In this document: positions 7,424-9,823 of the stretch, piece by piece
Position numbering within the stretch: the stretch's first letter is position 1
Layout: each line of letters begins with the position of its first letter
NCBI GenBank assembly: GCA_047974325.1
Contig: JBKECE010000101.1
Span: forward strand, 1 to 9,823
Source of the DNA: QVMP01 sp047974325
Lineage (GTDB): Bacteria; Bacteroidota; Bacteroidia; Bacteroidales; Dysgonomonadaceae
Direction: 5' to 3'
Length of the DNA stretch: 9,823 nucleotides
Position numbers and translations under genes: made by a program
Notes under the pieces: generated by a model
Database searches by the model: none
What the model was told of the DNA's origin: nothing
What the model saw: only the letters and a program-made list of their open reading frames with translations

Positions 7424-8119
7424 ATGGAGCAGACCGTAGAAAATATATTGCCATATGAAAGAGATGCCTTTCTTTCTCTGAATGGTCTGCGTGCCGATTT
7501 TTGGGATTATTTCATGACCATATATAGTGGCAAGCTCATCTGGCTGCCATTGGTTTTGACAATATTAGGCGTGCTGATATATAAAACCAAATGGAAAGAA
7601 GCCCTGCTTGTTATTGCTGCATTCATCATTCTGGCTGTTTTGTGTGACCAAATTTCGGCATCAGTTATCAAACCATTTTTCATGCGGCTAAGACCATCAA
7701 GGCATCCCGATTTTGAAAACTTTGTGTTTGTTGTGGATAGTTATCGGGGTGGCAAATACGGCTTCATATCTTCACATGCAACAAACAGTTTCGGATTAGC
7801 TATCTTTTCGTCGCTCCTATTCAGATACAGACTGCTGACAATCACCGTATTTGCATGGGCTTTGGTCAACAGCTATTCAAGAATATATTTGGGTGTTCAT
7901 TTCATATCAGATATCATCGGTGGGTTTTGCATCGGCATCCTGTTAGGTGTCATGGTATACTATCTCTACTTGTTTGCCAGAAAAAAAATACTCCACACCG
8001 AAAAGTCAGAACTACGGATTCCAATCTACAGTCACGAACGAGCCAATTTGATAGTTGGTACAGTCATTTCCTCCACTTTAACAATAATTATCATTAGTTT
8101 TGTGGCAGTTTCTATCTAA
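7424..8119 (+). CDS. PAP2-type membrane phosphatase (lipid phosphate phosphatase)
   Basis: A 231-residue integral membrane protein with the three PAP2 signature motifs. Motif 1 is K-x6-RP (Lys83, Arg90, Pro91). Motif 2 is the PSGH equivalent, here I-S-S-H (115-118). Motif 3 is SR-x5-H-x3-D (Ser152, Arg153, His159, Asp163). His159 would be the nucleophile and His118 the general acid in the histidine-phosphatase mechanism of the family. About six membrane segments are visible, including an extra C-terminal one (about 207-229) after a short hydrophilic stretch. Substrates in related proteins include undecaprenyl pyrophosphate, lipid A phosphates and phosphatidic acid or PGP; the sequence does not decide among them. 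It sits 34 bp after batE and is probably on the same transcript. A functional link to the Bat system is suggested only by position. Confidence 0.88.
   Translation: MEQTVENILPYERDAFLSLNGLRADFWDYFMTIYSGKLIWLPLVLTILGVLIYKTKWKEALLVIAAFIILAVLCDQISASVIKPFFMRLRPSRHPDFENFVFVVDSYRGGKYGFISSHATNSFGLAIFSSLLFRYRLLTITVFAWALVNSYSRIYLGVHFISDIIGGFCIGILLGVMVYYLYLFARKKILHTEKSELRIPIYSHERANLIVGTVISSTLTIIIISFVAVSI
8095..8102 (+). promoter_or_regulatory. Candidate Bacteroidetes -7 promoter element TAGTTTTG
   Basis: TAGTTTTG fits TAnnTTTG and lies inside the 3' end of the PAP2 gene. A partial -33 match (TTTC, 8067-8070) is 28 bases upstream. If used, transcription would start near 8109 and give the HTH gene a leader of about 80 bases containing the inverted repeat at 8151-8177. 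The motif is short and AT-rich, so chance is a real possibility. Confidence 0.27.
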
Positions 8120-8145
8120 AAAGACTGTTTTTATCAAATGATTCA

Positions 8146-8177
8146 TTAACTTTAAAGGCACAATATTAACCTTTAAA
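8146..8177. repeat. Inverted and direct repeat upstream of the HTH gene (candidate operator or leader hairpin)
   Basis: TTTAAAGG (8151-8158) and CCTTTAAA (8170-8177) form a perfect 8-bp inverted repeat with an 11-base spacer. The same stretch holds a direct repeat, TTAAC followed by TTTAAA, starting at 8146 and again (with one extra C) at 8166, 20 bp apart, about two helical turns. It ends 11 bases before the HTH start codon. It could be a site for the HTH protein itself or an RNA hairpin near the start. The AT-rich context weakens the case. Confidence 0.4.
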
Positions 8178-8188
8178 TCCATAAAATT

Positions 8189-8455
8189 ATGCCAAAGACT
8201 ATAACATTTTCAGAGTTACGTCAGATTAAGGATAATTTACCTGACGGAAGCATCCACCGCATAGCGAAAGAGCTCAATTTATCGGTAGAAACCGTTTGGA
8301 ATTATTTTGGAGGACATAGTTATGACGAAGGCCAAAGTTGCGGAATCCATATAGAGCCTGGTCCCAATGGCGGTTATGTGTTATTGGACGATCTGACCAT
8401 ATTAGATATGGCCAATCAAATTATAGAACAAAACAAAATTCAAGAAAATGGATAA
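8189..8455 (+). CDS. Small helix-turn-helix DNA-binding protein
   Basis: An 88-residue cytoplasmic protein. Residues 19-40 read as a helix-turn-helix: GSIHRIAKELNLSVETVWNYF, with alanine in helix one, a LNLS turn and a recognition helix around VETVWNYF. The middle (41-63) is Gly/His-rich with conserved-looking HSYDEG and GPNGGYV. The C-terminal helix DDLTILDMANQIIEQ (67-81) may serve dimerisation. Similar short DNA-binding proteins of unknown target are common in Bacteroidales; I recognise the type but no named gene. The start has no Shine-Dalgarno motif. The end overlaps the next gene by 8 bases in another frame, implying coupled translation, so the two products probably work together. The repeat just upstream is a natural candidate for autoregulation, which is inference. 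Confidence 0.85.
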   Translation: MPKTITFSELRQIKDNLPDGSIHRIAKELNLSVETVWNYFGGHSYDEGQSCGIHIEPGPNGGYVLLDDLTILDMANQIIEQNKIQENG

Positions 8456-9566
8456 AAATGATCTTGTAACACTGGCAATACATACCAACGAGAAAGCTCA
8501 GATACTGAAGTCTGTGCTGGAAGGCGAAGGTATAGAGGTGACGATCGATGATGTAAATCTCGATGAGCCCAGCGTATCTGCAGGTGTTAGAATCAGAATT
8601 AAAGAATCGGATTTACCTCGGGCTTTGAGTGTTGTGGAAAACAGACATTTATTCAGCTACGCAGAACCCGAAACTTATAGGACTGATGATGGAAGAAAAC
8701 GTATACTGGTTCCGGTAGACTTTTCGGATTATTCACTTAAAGCATGTCGGATAGCTTTTAATCTGGCAAAAGAGCTGGATGCAAAAGTAAAAATTCTTCA
8801 TGTCTATTTCAATCCATATTACCCGACGGCCTTGCCTATGGCAGAGGCTTTTGCCTATCAGGGAAAAGAAGGTGAGACTTTTCAGAATATAATTGAAAAA
8901 GTGAGATTGGACATCCAGAAACTATGCAACACGATAGATGATAAAATTGCAAAAGGTGAATTTCCGGCTATCAATTACTCGTATGTATTAAAAGAAGGGT
9001 TGCCTGACGAAGAAATTGTTGCTTTTGCGAAAGAATATCAACCCTCGCTGATCGTGATGGGAACAAGAGGAAAGGATCAGAAAGACGCCGACCTCATCGG
9101 AAGCGTCACTGCCGAAGTTATAGAAATGACCCGCATACCCGTCTTGTCCATTCCTGAAAACACGCATTTCTCATCCATGGATGAAATCAAAAATGTTGCA
9201 TTCCTGACCAACTTTAGCCAACGAGATCTGATCTCGTTCGATTCCATGATGAAATTTTTCAGTAACTACGATGTAACCGTGCATTTCACTCATATCACCA
9301 TAAAACGTGAAGACAAATGGGACGAAATCAAACTGGCCGGCATCAAAACCTATTTTGCCAATCAATATCCCAATCTCAAATCGGATTACACCGTCATCGA
9401 AGGTGATATACTGAAAGAGATAGATAACTTCGTAAGAAAATCGAAAATAGACATTTTGGCACTGACTACTGCAAAACGAAATATTTTTGCCCGTATGTTC
9501 AATCCCAGTATGTCCAGAAAGATGCTATTTCATACAGACACACCACTTTTGGTGCTGCGTGGATAA
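8448..9566 (+). CDS. Three-domain universal stress protein: DUF2007-like domain plus tandem USP domains, second one degenerate
   Basis: A 372-residue cytoplasmic protein. Residues 5-66 resemble DUF2007 ('putative signal transducing protein'), a small ferredoxin-like domain: VTLAIHTNEKAQILKSVLE, GIEVTIDD, VRIRIKESDLPRALSVV. The first USP domain spans about 83-237: KRILVPVDFSDYS with Asp91, and the ATP-binding signature G-x2-G-x9-G-S (Gly205, Gly208, Gly218, Ser219) before IPVLSIP. The second USP domain spans about 247-372; its matching stretch (340-358, TTAKRNIFARMFNPSMSRK) lacks the glycines, so it probably does not bind ATP in the usual way. Tandem USPs act as intramolecular dimers in known cases and are linked to stress or growth-arrest responses. 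The start overlaps the HTH gene stop by 8 bases. A strong terminator follows. The exact signal sensed is unknown. Confidence 0.88.
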   Translation: MDKNDLVTLAIHTNEKAQILKSVLEGEGIEVTIDDVNLDEPSVSAGVRIRIKESDLPRALSVVENRHLFSYAEPETYRTDDGRKRILVPVDFSDYSLKACRIAFNLAKELDAKVKILHVYFNPYYPTALPMAEAFAYQGKEGETFQNIIEKVRLDIQKLCNTIDDKIAKGEFPAINYSYVLKEGLPDEEIVAFAKEYQPSLIVMGTRGKDQKDADLIGSVTAEVIEMTRIPVLSIPENTHFSSMDEIKNVAFLTNFSQRDLISFDSMMKFFSNYDVTVHFTHITIKREDKWDEIKLAGIKTYFANQYPNLKSDYTVIEGDILKEIDNFVRKSKIDILALTTAKRNIFARMFNPSMSRKMLFHTDTPLLVLRG

Positions 9567-9587
9567 AAAAAATGTTAAAAACAACAG

Positions 9588-9632
9588 AACAAATCTATCC
9601 GTAACTTAAACCCCGGATAGATTTGTTTTTTT
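9588..9632 (+). terminator. Intrinsic terminator after the USP gene
   Basis: A perfect 14-bp stem pairs 9588-9601 (AACAAATCTATCCG) with 9614-9627, leaving a 12-base loop. The right arm runs into seven T's (9626-9632). It begins 22 bases after the USP stop codon and cleanly separates that unit from the gene at 9732. The reverse strand has only a weak T-run, so it should act mainly on + strand transcripts. Confidence 0.9.
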
Positions 9633-9668
9633 ATATCAATCCCCACCCGACAACCCACTCATTTTTAT

Positions 9669-9676
9669 TATCTTTG
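9669..9676 (+). promoter_or_regulatory. Bacteroidetes-type -7 promoter element TATCTTTG
   Basis: TATCTTTG is a perfect match to TAnnTTTG, placed after a terminator and 55 bases before the start codon at 9732. Transcription would start near 9681-9685. No TTTG is seen at the expected -33 distance; that region is C/A-rich. Position makes it the likely promoter of the last gene. Confidence 0.55.
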
Positions 9677-9731
9677 GCAAAATTTAATGTCTTCGGAATA
9701 AAATTTATCAAATTAAATACATACATAACAA

Positions 9732-9823
9732 ATGAAAAAAACAATTCTAATGGTTATGGCAGGACTAGCTCTAGTTTCGGCAAAATGTAGCGGAGAAAAA
9801 CCTCAAACACCCGAAACAATAAC
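9732..9823 (+). CDS. N-terminus of an exported protein, cut off by the window end
   Basis: The first 30 codons of a gene running off the window. The product begins MKKTILMVMAGLALVSA, a typical signal peptide, followed by Lys-Cys-Ser-Gly and a hydrophilic Glu/Pro/Thr-rich stretch. Cys19 could suggest a lipoprotein, but Lys at the -1 position does not fit a normal lipobox, so cleavage by signal peptidase I after VSA is equally possible. Nothing of the mature domain is visible, so no function can be given. It has its own likely promoter and is separated from the USP gene by a terminator, so it is a distinct transcription unit. Confidence 0.75.
   Translation, partial: MKKTILMVMAGLALVSAKCSGEKPQTPETI

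Noticed and set aside
9777..9788. Classical lipobox in the last, partial gene
   Set aside because: The residue before Cys19 is Lys, which does not fit the small-residue requirement at -1; left open rather than called a lipoprotein.
1..9823. tRNA, rRNA, CRISPR, insertion sequence or phage features
   Set aside because: No repeat-spacer pattern, transposase, integrase or tRNA-like fold was seen; the window is almost fully occupied by co-directional genes.

Overview
This window looks like chromosomal DNA of a member of the Bacteroidota, most likely a Bacteroidales relative. The base composition is moderately AT-rich. The genes are tightly packed on the + strand and most lack a Shine-Dalgarno sequence. 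Two promoter candidates match the Bacteroidetes -7 motif TAnnTTTG. The gene set is the batABCDE locus ('Bacteroides aerotolerance'). I cannot fix the genus from the sequence alone.

Bases 1-7389 hold seven genes in the order: DUF58 protein (5' end cut by the window), a small BatD-like membrane protein, BatA, BatB, BatC, BatD, BatE. Gaps are short (87, 16, 20, -4, 25 and 40 bp) with no terminator between them, so this is probably one operon. The MoxR-type AAA+ ATPase normally paired with DUF58 would lie just upstream. From signal peptides and the positive-inside rule I infer that DUF58 acts in the cytoplasm and the BatA and BatB vWA domains face the periplasm. BatC is periplasmic. BatD and the BatD-like protein expose beta-rich domains outside and a related helical domain inside. 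BatE has a periplasmic TPR part and a periplasmic SH3-like tail. The operon is built from paired relatives: BatA/BatB, BatD/BatD-like, and BatC/BatE.

Bases 7424-8119 encode a PAP2-type membrane phosphatase 34 bp after BatE, probably co-transcribed. It would act on lipid phosphates at the membrane.

Bases 8189-9566 hold a second unit. A small helix-turn-helix protein overlaps by 8 bp a three-domain protein made of a DUF2007-like domain and two universal stress protein domains, the second lacking the ATP-binding glycines. Upstream of the HTH gene lie an 8-bp perfect inverted repeat and a 20-bp-spaced direct repeat, a candidate operator or leader hairpin. A strong intrinsic terminator (9588-9632) closes the unit.

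Bases 9567-9731 are the longest gene-free stretch (165 bp). They hold the terminator, a -7 promoter element and a short leader for a new gene starting at 9732, whose exported product is cut off by the window end. No RNA genes, mobile elements or CRISPR arrays were seen. The main system is a known but mechanistically obscure one. The least conventional parts are the BatD-like protein and the HTH-USP pair.
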